Origin: CAVYXK01 sp963708245
Lineage (GTDB): Bacteria > Pseudomonadota > Alphaproteobacteria > Acetobacterales > Acetobacteraceae
Reading direction: 5' to 3'
NCBI GenBank assembly: GCA_963708245.1
Contig: OY970201.1
Coordinates: 2,232,001-2,296,000 of the forward strand
DNA: 64,000 nucleotides
Positions 7,603-15,703 of this stretch are shown piece after piece. Within the stretch, counting starts at the first letter, position 1. Every line of letters begins with the position of its first letter. The translations under genes were made by a program, and so were the position numbers. Under the pieces are notes generated by a model. That model did no database searches, had not been told where the DNA came from, and was given only the letters and a program-made list of their open reading frames with translations.

Positions 7603-9995
7603 GCGGGGGGCCAACCATGACGCCTATGACAAACCGCGCCGACCCCGCCACCTGCTCCGACGACTGCAAGCCGCACTCGTTCACCCGCAACCACTATTTT
7701 ACCGGCAAGCTGCTGGTGGAGCGGGATTTCAGCGACGAGCAGTGGTACTTCCGCGAGAAGATCCGGCTGCATCACCAGCGCCTGCATGGCACCGGTGTGG
7801 TGTGCGGGCTGGAGATTCGCCAGTACCCGAATGCCAACTGCCAGGACCGCTTGGTGATGTTGCTTCCCGGATCGGCGGTCGATTGCTGCGGGCACGACAT
7901 TCTGGTCGCGGAACAGGAGGTGTTCGACATCACCAGCGTGCCGGCGGTGCAGGCGCTGGTGCAGGCGAACGACACCAACAGTCATGTGCTGGAATTCTGC
8001 CTCGATTGGCGCGAATGCCCGACCGAGGAAGTGCCGGTCCTGTATGACGAATGCGGCTGTGACGACACGCATTGCGCACCGAACCGTATTCTGGAATCGT
8101 TTCTACTGACTGTCAAGGTCGATCCGCCGGCACAGCCGGTGCATCTGCACGCGCCGAAGTTCGATTGGGACGCCAGCATCAACATTGCGAATCCCACCGC
8201 GGTCGTGCTGGACGAGGCGAATCAGCGCGTCTTCGTCGCGGCCGGCAGCGGCAATGGAACGCTGTATCAGGTCGATACCCAGCACCTGCTGGTAGAGGCG
8301 AGCCTGCCGCTGACCCAGGCGGTGCTCGACCTGGCGGTATCGCCGGACGGGCACACGCTGTATGTGGCCGTGCCGTCTTCAGGTTCGTCAACGTCCCCGC
8401 AACTGCTGGTGTTCTCACCCGATGCAAGCGGCGGCCTTGCGTTGCCGCCCACCAGCACCGTGACGCTGAACAGCAACGACACGGCGATCGCACTGTCGGT
8501 CACGAGCGACGGGCGGCTGATGGCGGTGGGAACCGCCACCGGGAATCTGTGGCTGCTTCCGGCGGGCGTTCCCACCACGAGTACGACGCTGAACCTAACC
8601 AGCAGCAGTGCACGCAGCCCGGCGTCGTTTTCGTCGGATGGGAATACGGCGTGGTTCGGCGGTGGCGGCACGACGCTGGTGAACGCGGCGCTGAGCTCCG
8701 GAACGCCGGTACCGGGCACTATGACGATCAGCGGTATCTCCGCCGATGTCGTGGCGGTGGTTTCGTCCGGTTCCGGCGCGGACAAGCTGGCGGTGCTCGA
8801 CGAGAGCGGCAAGGCGCTGCACCTGATAGACACCAGCGGCAACGTCATCGCCAGCACAGGTTTGGCCGACACGCCGGTGTCGATGCTGATCACGCAGGGC
8901 GGCGGCTACGCGATCGTGACGAGCGCACAGGCCTTGCAGCCGGTCGATCTCGGCGCGCTGGCGAACGGTGTGAGCGACCCGACCGGCGCTGATTTCACGC
9001 TGTCGCCGACCATCGGCCGCTCCGCCATCACGAGCTCTGCGCGGCGTCTGTTCGTGCCGTTCAGTGGCACCGGCACGGATTCCGGTGCCGTCGCGGTCAT
9101 CGAGGTGTCCGGTACGGATTGCCGCGATGCGTTGCGCGGCCACGACTGCCCGGGTTGCGATACGCCGGACTGTGTGGTGCTGGCGCGCGTTGCCAACTGG
9201 AAGGTCGGCTACAAGCTGGAGGACGTGGCGGACCCGCCGACCTCGCCGTCGGCGGATCAGGCGGCGGGCATTGCGCGCATCGATAACAGCGCGCGCACGG
9301 TATTGGCCTCGACGCAGGCGATCACTCGGGCACTGCTGTGCCTGATGGACAATGCGAGCGGGGGAATTGCTGGACCGGCTGGCCCTGCCGGACCGGCTGG
9401 CCCCGCTGGTATTGCCGGACCTGCCGGCCCGGCAGGCGCGACGGGCCCGCAAGGCCCCCCAGGACCATCAGGGCTCAGTACGAACCTGACCGGGATCTGT
9501 GCCATCAGTTGGCCGCACAACGGTACCGTCACGCTGGATCAGCTCGAACAGACGCCATTCACGATTGCATTCAACAACCCTGTGGTCAGTGCTGATCTGC
9601 ACGCCCAGTCGGTGATGTTGCTGGCGCCCTACGTTCCCCCTCAACCCAACCTGTTGAACTTGACCGCCTGGTGTCAGGTTCCGCTGACACTTGTGCCGGT
9701 GAATCTTGCAACGCCGTGCGTTGTCACCAGCACTGCGACAACCGCTGGCGCTACGTGCAATGCCGTACAGTTCAGCCTGGCGTCCGACATCAAGCAATTG
9801 ATCGAACTGGTCAGGCAGGCGAACAGCTCCACTCTGCGCGTGCAGGTGCATGGCGATCTGATCCGCGATCAGAACGACGTCGGTCTCGATGGCAATCACC
9901 TGCCGCCATGGCTGCCCAACGTGCCCAAGACGGGGGACGGCGTTGCCGGTGGGTTGTTCGAGAGCTGGTTCACGATCAGCCAGGTCGGTGGGTAA
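7599..9995 (+). CDS. eCIS surface protein: shared N-module, beta-propeller and collagen-like repeat
   Basis: 798 residues from ATG 7599, overlapping the previous stop. Residues about 25-110 contain the module NHYFTGKLLVERDFSDEQW then GTGVVCGLEI, also found in the next two genes. About residues 185-510 read as a beta-propeller (repeated DLAVSPDGHTLYVAVPSSG-type strands, one about every 45 residues). Residues 589-625 are twelve Gly-X-Y triplets, and the remaining 170 residues form a C-terminal domain. The layout suggests an extended trimeric appendage: baseplate anchor, propeller, short collagen-like stalk and head. No signal peptide is visible, as expected for cytoplasmically assembled particles. 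The function of the head is unknown. Confidence 0.72.
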   Translation: MSGGPTMTPMTNRADPATCSDDCKPHSFTRNHYFTGKLLVERDFSDEQWYFREKIRLHHQRLHGTGVVCGLEIRQYPNANCQDRLVMLLPGSAVDCCGHDILVAEQEVFDITSVPAVQALVQANDTNSHVLEFCLDWRECPTEEVPVLYDECGCDDTHCAPNRILESFLLTVKVDPPAQPVHLHAPKFDWDASINIANPTAVVLDEANQRVFVAAGSGNGTLYQVDTQHLLVEASLPLTQAVLDLAVSPDGHTLYVAVPSSGSSTSPQLLVFSPDASGGLALPPTSTVTLNSNDTAIALSVTSDGRLMAVGTATGNLWLLPAGVPTTSTTLNLTSSSARSPASFSSDGNTAWFGGGGTTLVNAALSSGTPVPGTMTISGISADVVAVVSSGSGADKLAVLDESGKALHLIDTSGNVIASTGLADTPVSMLITQGGGYAIVTSAQALQPVDLGALANGVSDPTGADFTLSPTIGRSAITSSARRLFVPFSGTGTDSGAVAVIEVSGTDCRDALRGHDCPGCDTPDCVVLARVANWKVGYKLEDVADPPTSPSADQAAGIARIDNSARTVLASTQAITRALLCLMDNASGGIAGPAGPAGPAGPAGIAGPAGPAGATGPQGPPGPSGLSTNLTGICAISWPHNGTVTLDQLEQTPFTIAFNNPVVSADLHAQSVMLLAPYVPPQPNLLNLTAWCQVPLTLVPVNLATPCVVTSTATTAGATCNAVQFSLASDIKQLIELVRQANSSTLRVQVHGDLIRDQNDVGLDGNHLPPWLPNVPKTGDGVAGGLFESWFTISQVGG
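9363..9470 (+). repeat. collagen-like Gly-X-Y coding repeat
   Basis: Twelve consecutive Gly-X-Y codon triplets, mostly GPA with GIA, GAT, GPQ, GPP and GPS variants. At the DNA level this is a 9-base imperfect tandem repeat (gga ccg gct type) that could vary in copy number. It lies between the propeller and the C-terminal domain of the encoded surface protein. Confidence 0.9.
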
Positions 9996-10007
9996 CAGGA
10001 GACCGCG

Positions 10008-11804
10008 ATGCAACAGCGCGTAACGAGCGGCCAGACTTATACCCAAGGGTCGGCATGGTTTGGTTCGTCGGGTCTCGCATCGCCGGCCCCGTCAATGGCG
10101 TTGCTGCCGGCTGGTCCGGCCTGCCAGCCATGCCCCGATTGCGGTGGGCTGGAGTGCCTGTGCCGGCCGCGATTCTTCGCCGGCCAATTGTTGACCGAGC
10201 AGGACCTGAACCGGCTCGAAGGCTACATCATGGCGAAGAACCGGCTGCACAACCGCTATCTCGTCGGCCACGGCGTGGTCTGCGGGCTGGAGGTCACGTG
10301 CAGCCCCTGCGCGAACACGCTCGGCGTCTCCGCCGGCTACGCGATTGACCCATGCGGCAGCGACATCATCGTGTGTTCCCCGGATACGGTGGACATCTGC
10401 AAGCTGATCAATGCCTGCACGCCAACCACCCAGGTCAATTGCGCTCCCTACAAAGATACCACCGCCTGCAAGGACACGACGCAGGTCTGGATACTGGCCA
10501 TCCGCTACCAGGAGACTCCGTCGCGTGGCATCACGCCGCTAACTGGAAGCGCGCAATGTAGTTGCGGCGCCAGTGGCGGCAGTTCGTGCTCCTGCGGCGC
10601 GGCAAGCACCAAGACGTGCGGCTGCGGCGGCATGCTGCCGGCAGGAAGCTGCTGTGGCCAGACGATCACCAGCAAGACGCCGATCACCACGAACCTGCCG
10701 CGCCGCGGCGCTCCGCCATCCTGCGAACCGACCGTGACCTGCGAAGCCTATCGCTACGAAGTGTTCCCAGCGCCCACGGACACCAACACCTCGCTGATCG
10801 GGGGAGATTTGCTGGCGCGCCTGAAGTGTTGCCTTCAGTCGATTTTCCCGAACGGACTCACGGTTCCCACGAACCAGAACAATCCCACTCAGTGGTCGAA
10901 TTTCTGCTGCAATCTGCGCCAGGGACTGATGCAGTATCTGATCAGCAACGGTGGCACCGATTGCCAGGCGATAGCCAAGCTTCAGTCGGTGAGCTGCCCC
11001 GCACCCGACAGCCAGAACTTCTGGAACGAACTTGCGGCAGCTCTCACCAACCTTGTCATTATAGGATTTGAAGTAATCCTCAACTGTTTCTGCTCAACCG
11101 CGTTGCCACCTTGCCTGCCGCCTGGCGATCCTCGCGTGCCGCTGGCAGCCGTCACGGTCCGGGCCAGCGATTGCACGATTCTGTCTGTCTGCGACTGGAC
11201 CCTGTTGCGCAAGAATGTCGTTACCACCAGGACACTGGGCTACTGGTTCGGCTGGCTGCCGTTCGCGCCGATGATCCGTGAGTTCATGCAGTTAGCCTGT
11301 TGCAGGGTGTTCGATCTGCGCGGCCAACTGGGCACCCTTGCTCCGGCGCAGGCAAAGCCCGGCGCGGTTGCTGCTCAGGCGGCAACCGGCGCGGCTCCAG
11401 CCGACGAGAGGACAACGTTCATGGACCAGCCAATTTCCTTCTCGACGCAGACCTACCAGCCAACCACTCCAATCTCCGATGCGGTCGTTGCCAACCTCGC
11501 CGCTGGAACACAAGCGGTCAACATCGGCGATCTGATGCACGCATTGCTCGACCCGGTCTCGTCGGGCACCGCGGAGACGCTGCAGGCCACGCCGCGTGCG
11601 AAGATTCTGGCCGAGATTGCGCGGCCGCTGCTGACCGGCTTCGCACCTTTGCTAAGTGCGGCTACCGGCGGAACCGGAACTGCCGCCAATGCCGCCGCGA
11701 TGACGGCGCTTCGCGCGGAACTCAATTCGCTGAAAGCCACCGTAACGGCGCAGCAGACCGCGCTCGACGCGATGCGGCAGACGCCGCCGCAGACCAAAAG
11801 CTGA
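10008..11804 (+). CDS. eCIS surface protein: shared N-module with Cys-rich segment
   Basis: 598 residues with a clear ribosome-binding sequence (aggaga) before ATG 10008. Residues about 55-120 repeat the module of the previous gene: RFFAGQLLTEQDLNRLEGY then GHGVVCGLEV. Around residues 183-220 there is a strikingly Cys/Gly-rich stretch (CSCGASGGSSCSCG, TCGCGG, SCCG), and cysteines continue through the middle of the protein. The C-terminal 150 residues are helical, with coiled-coil character near the end (ALRAELNSLKATVTAQQTAL). The cysteines could bind metal or form disulfides once the particle leaves the cell. No enzyme signature was found; a structural or receptor-contact role is inferred from context. 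Confidence 0.68.
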   Translation: MQQRVTSGQTYTQGSAWFGSSGLASPAPSMALLPAGPACQPCPDCGGLECLCRPRFFAGQLLTEQDLNRLEGYIMAKNRLHNRYLVGHGVVCGLEVTCSPCANTLGVSAGYAIDPCGSDIIVCSPDTVDICKLINACTPTTQVNCAPYKDTTACKDTTQVWILAIRYQETPSRGITPLTGSAQCSCGASGGSSCSCGAASTKTCGCGGMLPAGSCCGQTITSKTPITTNLPRRGAPPSCEPTVTCEAYRYEVFPAPTDTNTSLIGGDLLARLKCCLQSIFPNGLTVPTNQNNPTQWSNFCCNLRQGLMQYLISNGGTDCQAIAKLQSVSCPAPDSQNFWNELAAALTNLVIIGFEVILNCFCSTALPPCLPPGDPRVPLAAVTVRASDCTILSVCDWTLLRKNVVTTRTLGYWFGWLPFAPMIREFMQLACCRVFDLRGQLGTLAPAQAKPGAVAAQAATGAAPADERTTFMDQPISFSTQTYQPTTPISDAVVANLAAGTQAVNIGDLMHALLDPVSSGTAETLQATPRAKILAEIARPLLTGFAPLLSAATGGTGTAANAAAMTALRAELNSLKATVTAQQTALDAMRQTPPQTKS

Positions 11805-11828
11805 CGCGATCCCGAAAGGCGATACGCC

Positions 11829-14105
11829 ATGTCCGACACGCTGCCGCAGCGCCCGATATTCTCGAATGGCCAATATATCGGTGCCGACGATCTGAACGCC
11901 GCGGTCGCGTATGCGCGCGACGAGTCCGAACGGCAGGCGCTATCCGGGCGCACCTGGGGCATCGCCACCGGGCTGGCGCTGGTCGAGATAACCGACGCCA
12001 CCGGCGCGACACAGATGTACATCGAACCGGGTATTGCGTGGGACGGCTATGGCCGGCCGGTGCTGGTGATCGCGCCGGCGGCGGTCACCGCTGATATGTT
12101 CGCCGGACTGCCGGGCGGCAACCAGATGGTCTGGCTGACCTACCAGGCCGTGGATACCCAGATGATCGCCCCCGGCTTCCAGACCTGCGGCGCCGGCGAC
12201 CCCGCTACACGGGTTGCTGAAACCTATACGATCATGACCGGCAGTCCGTCGGTGACACAGCAGACCGCCGGAATCGTGATCAATGGCGTAAACGTGCCCG
12301 ATCCGCGCAACATGCTGATTGCGGTTGATACGGCGGCGGCAGTGGTGCTCGACGGATCGGCGCCGCATCAGCTCTTTCCGGATGACACGGCGCAGTGGCT
12401 GATCCCGGTCGGCATCGTCTCTTATGTGCCGGGCGCGGCCGGCGGCAGTGCCAGCTTCAATCCCCGTACGCCGACTCAACTTGCGCTAAGCCGCATCGCG
12501 CGCCGCTATATCGGGACGGTAGCCGAGAGCGTGCTTGCCGCCGACGGCGTGCTGCGACTGCGCGACCGGCAGACCGACCAGCGGACCGACGCGTCGGGCA
12601 ATATCGTCAGCAACGACTCGCTCGCGGCGCAGGCCAGCATCCAACTTTCGGACATTGAACCCGATCCGAACAACGCGACCCGGCTGATCGGGTACGAGCT
12701 GGTCTGGGTCGAGGGCAACCTGCGTGTCGTCGGCGACGCGCGCCTGTTCGGTGGCGAGCTCAACTTCCGGGCCTCGGATGGCACCGAGCCGTTGGGCTCC
12801 TTCTTCCTGCGCCGCAATGCGGGCCCGACAAACACGACGCAGAACCTGGAAGTGTCGATCGGGCAGGCACCCTCGGGTCCCGGGACCGTCAACCGTATGC
12901 TGGTCGCGGCATCGCAAAACGGTACACTGGCGACACCGCCGGCGTTGTCGGTCGGGACCGACTCGACGGTCGGCATCGGTGTCGCCGTACCGGAAACCGG
13001 GTTGGCGCTCGATATCAACGGCGATTTCGGCCACGACGGCGCCGCGACGACAGTGCACCTGAACGGTGCCACGGTCGGCGGCGATAACAATGGAAACCTG
13101 TTGCTGATCCCAAGCGGCGGAACGGTCGAGCTGGGCGCCGACGGCGTGTTCACGCACGTCGCGATCGGCACCGCCTCGCCGCAGGCGGATACCGCGCTGG
13201 ACGTGCATGGCGGAGGGATCGCGGTCAACAATACGAACGCATTTCTGCGGCTGCTCGGATCCGCGGTGATCGATCAGGACGACGGAATACTGCGCATTCG
13301 CAGTGGCGGCAACACGGTAGCGTTCGATGGCAACGACAATGTCGGGATCGGCACCACTACGCCAGCCAAATTGCTGGATGTCTCCGGCGACGCGAACGTG
13401 TTCGGCACGCTGACGGCCGGCAGCATCACGGTCGGCAACCTCAACGCCGGCAACGCCAGTCTTACGGGCAGCCTTACGCTCGGCGGCGGAATCAGCGTCA
13501 CCAGCACCAGTGCCGCATTCGTGACATTGCTCGGCTCGCGGCTCGCCGACAACAATGACGGCGTGCTGCACATTCAAAGCGGCGGCAGCACGGTGGCGTT
13601 CGACGGCTTCGACAATGTGGGCATCGGCACGTCAACGCCCCAAGCAATGCTGCACGTCACCGGCAATGCACTGATCGGCAATGGTCTGACAGTTTACGGC
13701 ACCTTCTCCAATTTCTCCGATATCGGGTTGAAGCAGGATATCCGGCCGCTCGACGGCGCGCTGGAGAAGCTGCTGGCATTGCGTGGCGCCGAGTTCGAAT
13801 GGGCGCGCGACGACCTGGCCAGGCTTCGTCCGGGTCGCCAGGTGGGCCTGATTGCCGACGAAGTCGCCAAGGTGTTTCCGCAGTGGGTCAGCATCGATCC
13901 GGCGAGCGGCATGAAATTGCTCTGCACGCCGGGTTTCGAGGCGCTGGTGGTCGAGGCCCTGCGTCAGCTCAGCAATCGCGTGGATACGTTGGAGGCGGAG
14001 AATGACCGCCTCAGCCGGACACTGGCGGCGCTCGCAACCGACGATCCGGCATCCGTCCCACCAGCCGAAAAGTCCGCCGCACAAGCGCGTCGGGCACGTT
14101 CCTAG
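11829..14105 (+). CDS. tail-fibre-like protein with S74 self-cleaving chaperone domain
   Basis: 758 residues. The N-terminus (IFSNGQYIGADDLNAAV ... TWGIATGLAL) is a divergent copy of the module in the two preceding genes. The middle consists of beta-rich fibre repeats with recurring NVGIGTTTP-like units (several between residues 370 and 600), typical of fibres with an intramolecular chaperone. The C-terminus is a peptidase S74 domain: SDIGLKQDIRPLDGALEKL, then QVGLIADEVAKVFPQWV, and a final coiled coil. The Ser-Lys dyad would be S630 and K635; the five-residue spacing equals that of the endosialidase prototype. The domain should trimerise the fibre and then cut itself off before S630. This is the likely target-binding fibre of the particle. 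Confidence 0.85.
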   Translation: MSDTLPQRPIFSNGQYIGADDLNAAVAYARDESERQALSGRTWGIATGLALVEITDATGATQMYIEPGIAWDGYGRPVLVIAPAAVTADMFAGLPGGNQMVWLTYQAVDTQMIAPGFQTCGAGDPATRVAETYTIMTGSPSVTQQTAGIVINGVNVPDPRNMLIAVDTAAAVVLDGSAPHQLFPDDTAQWLIPVGIVSYVPGAAGGSASFNPRTPTQLALSRIARRYIGTVAESVLAADGVLRLRDRQTDQRTDASGNIVSNDSLAAQASIQLSDIEPDPNNATRLIGYELVWVEGNLRVVGDARLFGGELNFRASDGTEPLGSFFLRRNAGPTNTTQNLEVSIGQAPSGPGTVNRMLVAASQNGTLATPPALSVGTDSTVGIGVAVPETGLALDINGDFGHDGAATTVHLNGATVGGDNNGNLLLIPSGGTVELGADGVFTHVAIGTASPQADTALDVHGGGIAVNNTNAFLRLLGSAVIDQDDGILRIRSGGNTVAFDGNDNVGIGTTTPAKLLDVSGDANVFGTLTAGSITVGNLNAGNASLTGSLTLGGGISVTSTSAAFVTLLGSRLADNNDGVLHIQSGGSTVAFDGFDNVGIGTSTPQAMLHVTGNALIGNGLTVYGTFSNFSDIGLKQDIRPLDGALEKLLALRGAEFEWARDDLARLRPGRQVGLIADEVAKVFPQWVSIDPASGMKLLCTPGFEALVVEALRQLSNRVDTLEAENDRLSRTLAALATDDPASVPPAEKSAAQARRARS

Positions 14106-14152
14106 TGATGCGTGCGTGCCATGGCACCGCGCGACTCGGCGCCGGTTGAACC

Positions 14153-15703
14153 ATGCCCGCACGCGTCGCCATACGGCGCTTGCAGATACGTGGCCTGGCG
14201 CCGCACGACCATCCCGCGCCGGGCGATCTGGAGCAGCGGCTGGCGGACGCGGCGCGCAGCTTCCTGCCGGAGGCGCTGCAGCAGGCGGTGGGCCCGTGGT
14301 CCGGCGACGCCGTGCTGCGGATACGGCGGTTGGATATCGACATCACGCTGGATGCTGCTTTCCAGCCGTTGCGCTTCGCGGAATTGCTCGCATGCGCAAT
14401 CGCCGCCGAGCTGCGCCGCGCAGAGGTGAGCGGGCCGGTGCGCGGCGGCAGCGACGGGGTTGTCTGTTACCCGAGCCGCGCGATCTATCTGGCCGCGCTG
14501 TTGGAAGCACTGGCCGGGGGCAGGGCCGCCGAGTCCTGGTGGCTGCGCGATGCCGAGGGGCTGCGCTTTCTGTCGCGCCCTGTGGCGATCCGAACCGCAC
14601 TGTTGGCCGATGCCCTGGTGGGACTGGAGGCGCTCGCCAGCCTGCCGCCGGCGCGCCGGATGGCCGTGCTGCGCGTGCTGACGCCAGCCGAGGCGGACCG
14701 GGTCCTGGACGGATTTGCCGACGCTCGGAGGGGCACGGCCGGCTTCGAAGCATGTGTCGCCGCGGTTGTCAGCGCGGCCGGCGAATTGCCCGCCGAAGCG
14801 TTGGCGCCGGCGATTTTCGTCGGTGCGTTCGCGCAGCGGCCTGCTCTGGCGGGTCCGGCGCTCGCCGCCGCGGCGCGGCTCTGGGCGGCGATGCAGCAGA
14901 CGCTGCGCGACAGCGCAGACCACACGGGCCGAGTCGCGCTGGACACCGACATTGTCCAGCGGCTGCTGCAAGGAGTTGGCGGTGAGTCCAGCGTCGCAGC
15001 GATACTCCCGGAACATGCACACCGCCTGCTCGCCGCTGCGGCGACTGATCGCCGCCGCGACGTTGCAAAGTCTCGTCCCAACTATTGCTTCACGCAGTTC
15101 GGCGGCTTGCTGCTGCTGCTCCCCAACCTGGGCGTGGCGGAGATCGCCTGCGCGATGGCGGATTGGCCGGACGCGCCGGCTGATGCGGCGGCGCTGGTCG
15201 GCTATGCCGCGCTCGGGCTGTGCGCCGGGCGGGACCGGTTCGCGCAGTGGCTTGGGGATGTGCTGTGGCGTGAGTTGTTCGGCCTCGACGTGCAGGCGCC
15301 AGGGGCAGCGACCGCGGCACGCCTCGGTGCCATTCCGGCGGAGGCCTGGGCGATGCTCGCGCCGCTCGGTGCGCCGCTGGATCGCCAACGCGACGCACGC
15401 TTCCTGCTGGCCCCGCGCCGCCTGCTCGGGTCCCGCGCAGCCGCCCGTACCCTGGCGGCGCTGGCACACGCCGCATCGTCGCGCTTCGCCCGGCGCCTGG
15501 CCGGGTTCGGCGCCGCCTCGAGCCCGTTTCTGTGGACCAATGTACTCAACTCGACGGCGGTCCTGGAGCGGCGTCCCAGCGGCTGGAGCGCGCGGCTGAG
15601 CCGCCCGCCGCTCGACGTGCTGCTGTCGCTGTCGCGCATCGCGGAAGGCAGCGTGATGACGCCGTCGGGCGTGCCCGTCGAGATCGCACGGGTGGCGGTG
15701 TGA
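14153..15703 (+). CDS. CIS tape-measure-type protein
   Basis: 516 residues. The N-terminal 60 residues have the characteristic beginning of the contractile injection system tape-measure family: AIRRLQIRGLAPHDHP, then RLADAARSFLPEALQQAV and LRIRRLDIDITLDAAF. The rest is Ala/Leu-rich helix with repeated short blocks, including HAHRLLAAAATDRR and YCFTQFGGLLLLLPNLGV. In Afp/PVC systems this gene lies just before the AAA+ ATPase, as here. ATG 14153 fits the start of homology. Despite the family name, how it sets particle length is not proven for this group. Confidence 0.78.
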   Translation: MPARVAIRRLQIRGLAPHDHPAPGDLEQRLADAARSFLPEALQQAVGPWSGDAVLRIRRLDIDITLDAAFQPLRFAELLACAIAAELRRAEVSGPVRGGSDGVVCYPSRAIYLAALLEALAGGRAAESWWLRDAEGLRFLSRPVAIRTALLADALVGLEALASLPPARRMAVLRVLTPAEADRVLDGFADARRGTAGFEACVAAVVSAAGELPAEALAPAIFVGAFAQRPALAGPALAAAARLWAAMQQTLRDSADHTGRVALDTDIVQRLLQGVGGESSVAAILPEHAHRLLAAAATDRRRDVAKSRPNYCFTQFGGLLLLLPNLGVAEIACAMADWPDAPADAAALVGYAALGLCAGRDRFAQWLGDVLWRELFGLDVQAPGAATAARLGAIPAEAWAMLAPLGAPLDRQRDARFLLAPRRLLGSRAAARTLAALAHAASSRFARRLAGFGAASSPFLWTNVLNSTAVLERRPSGWSARLSRPPLDVLLSLSRIAEGSVMTPSGVPVEIARVAV

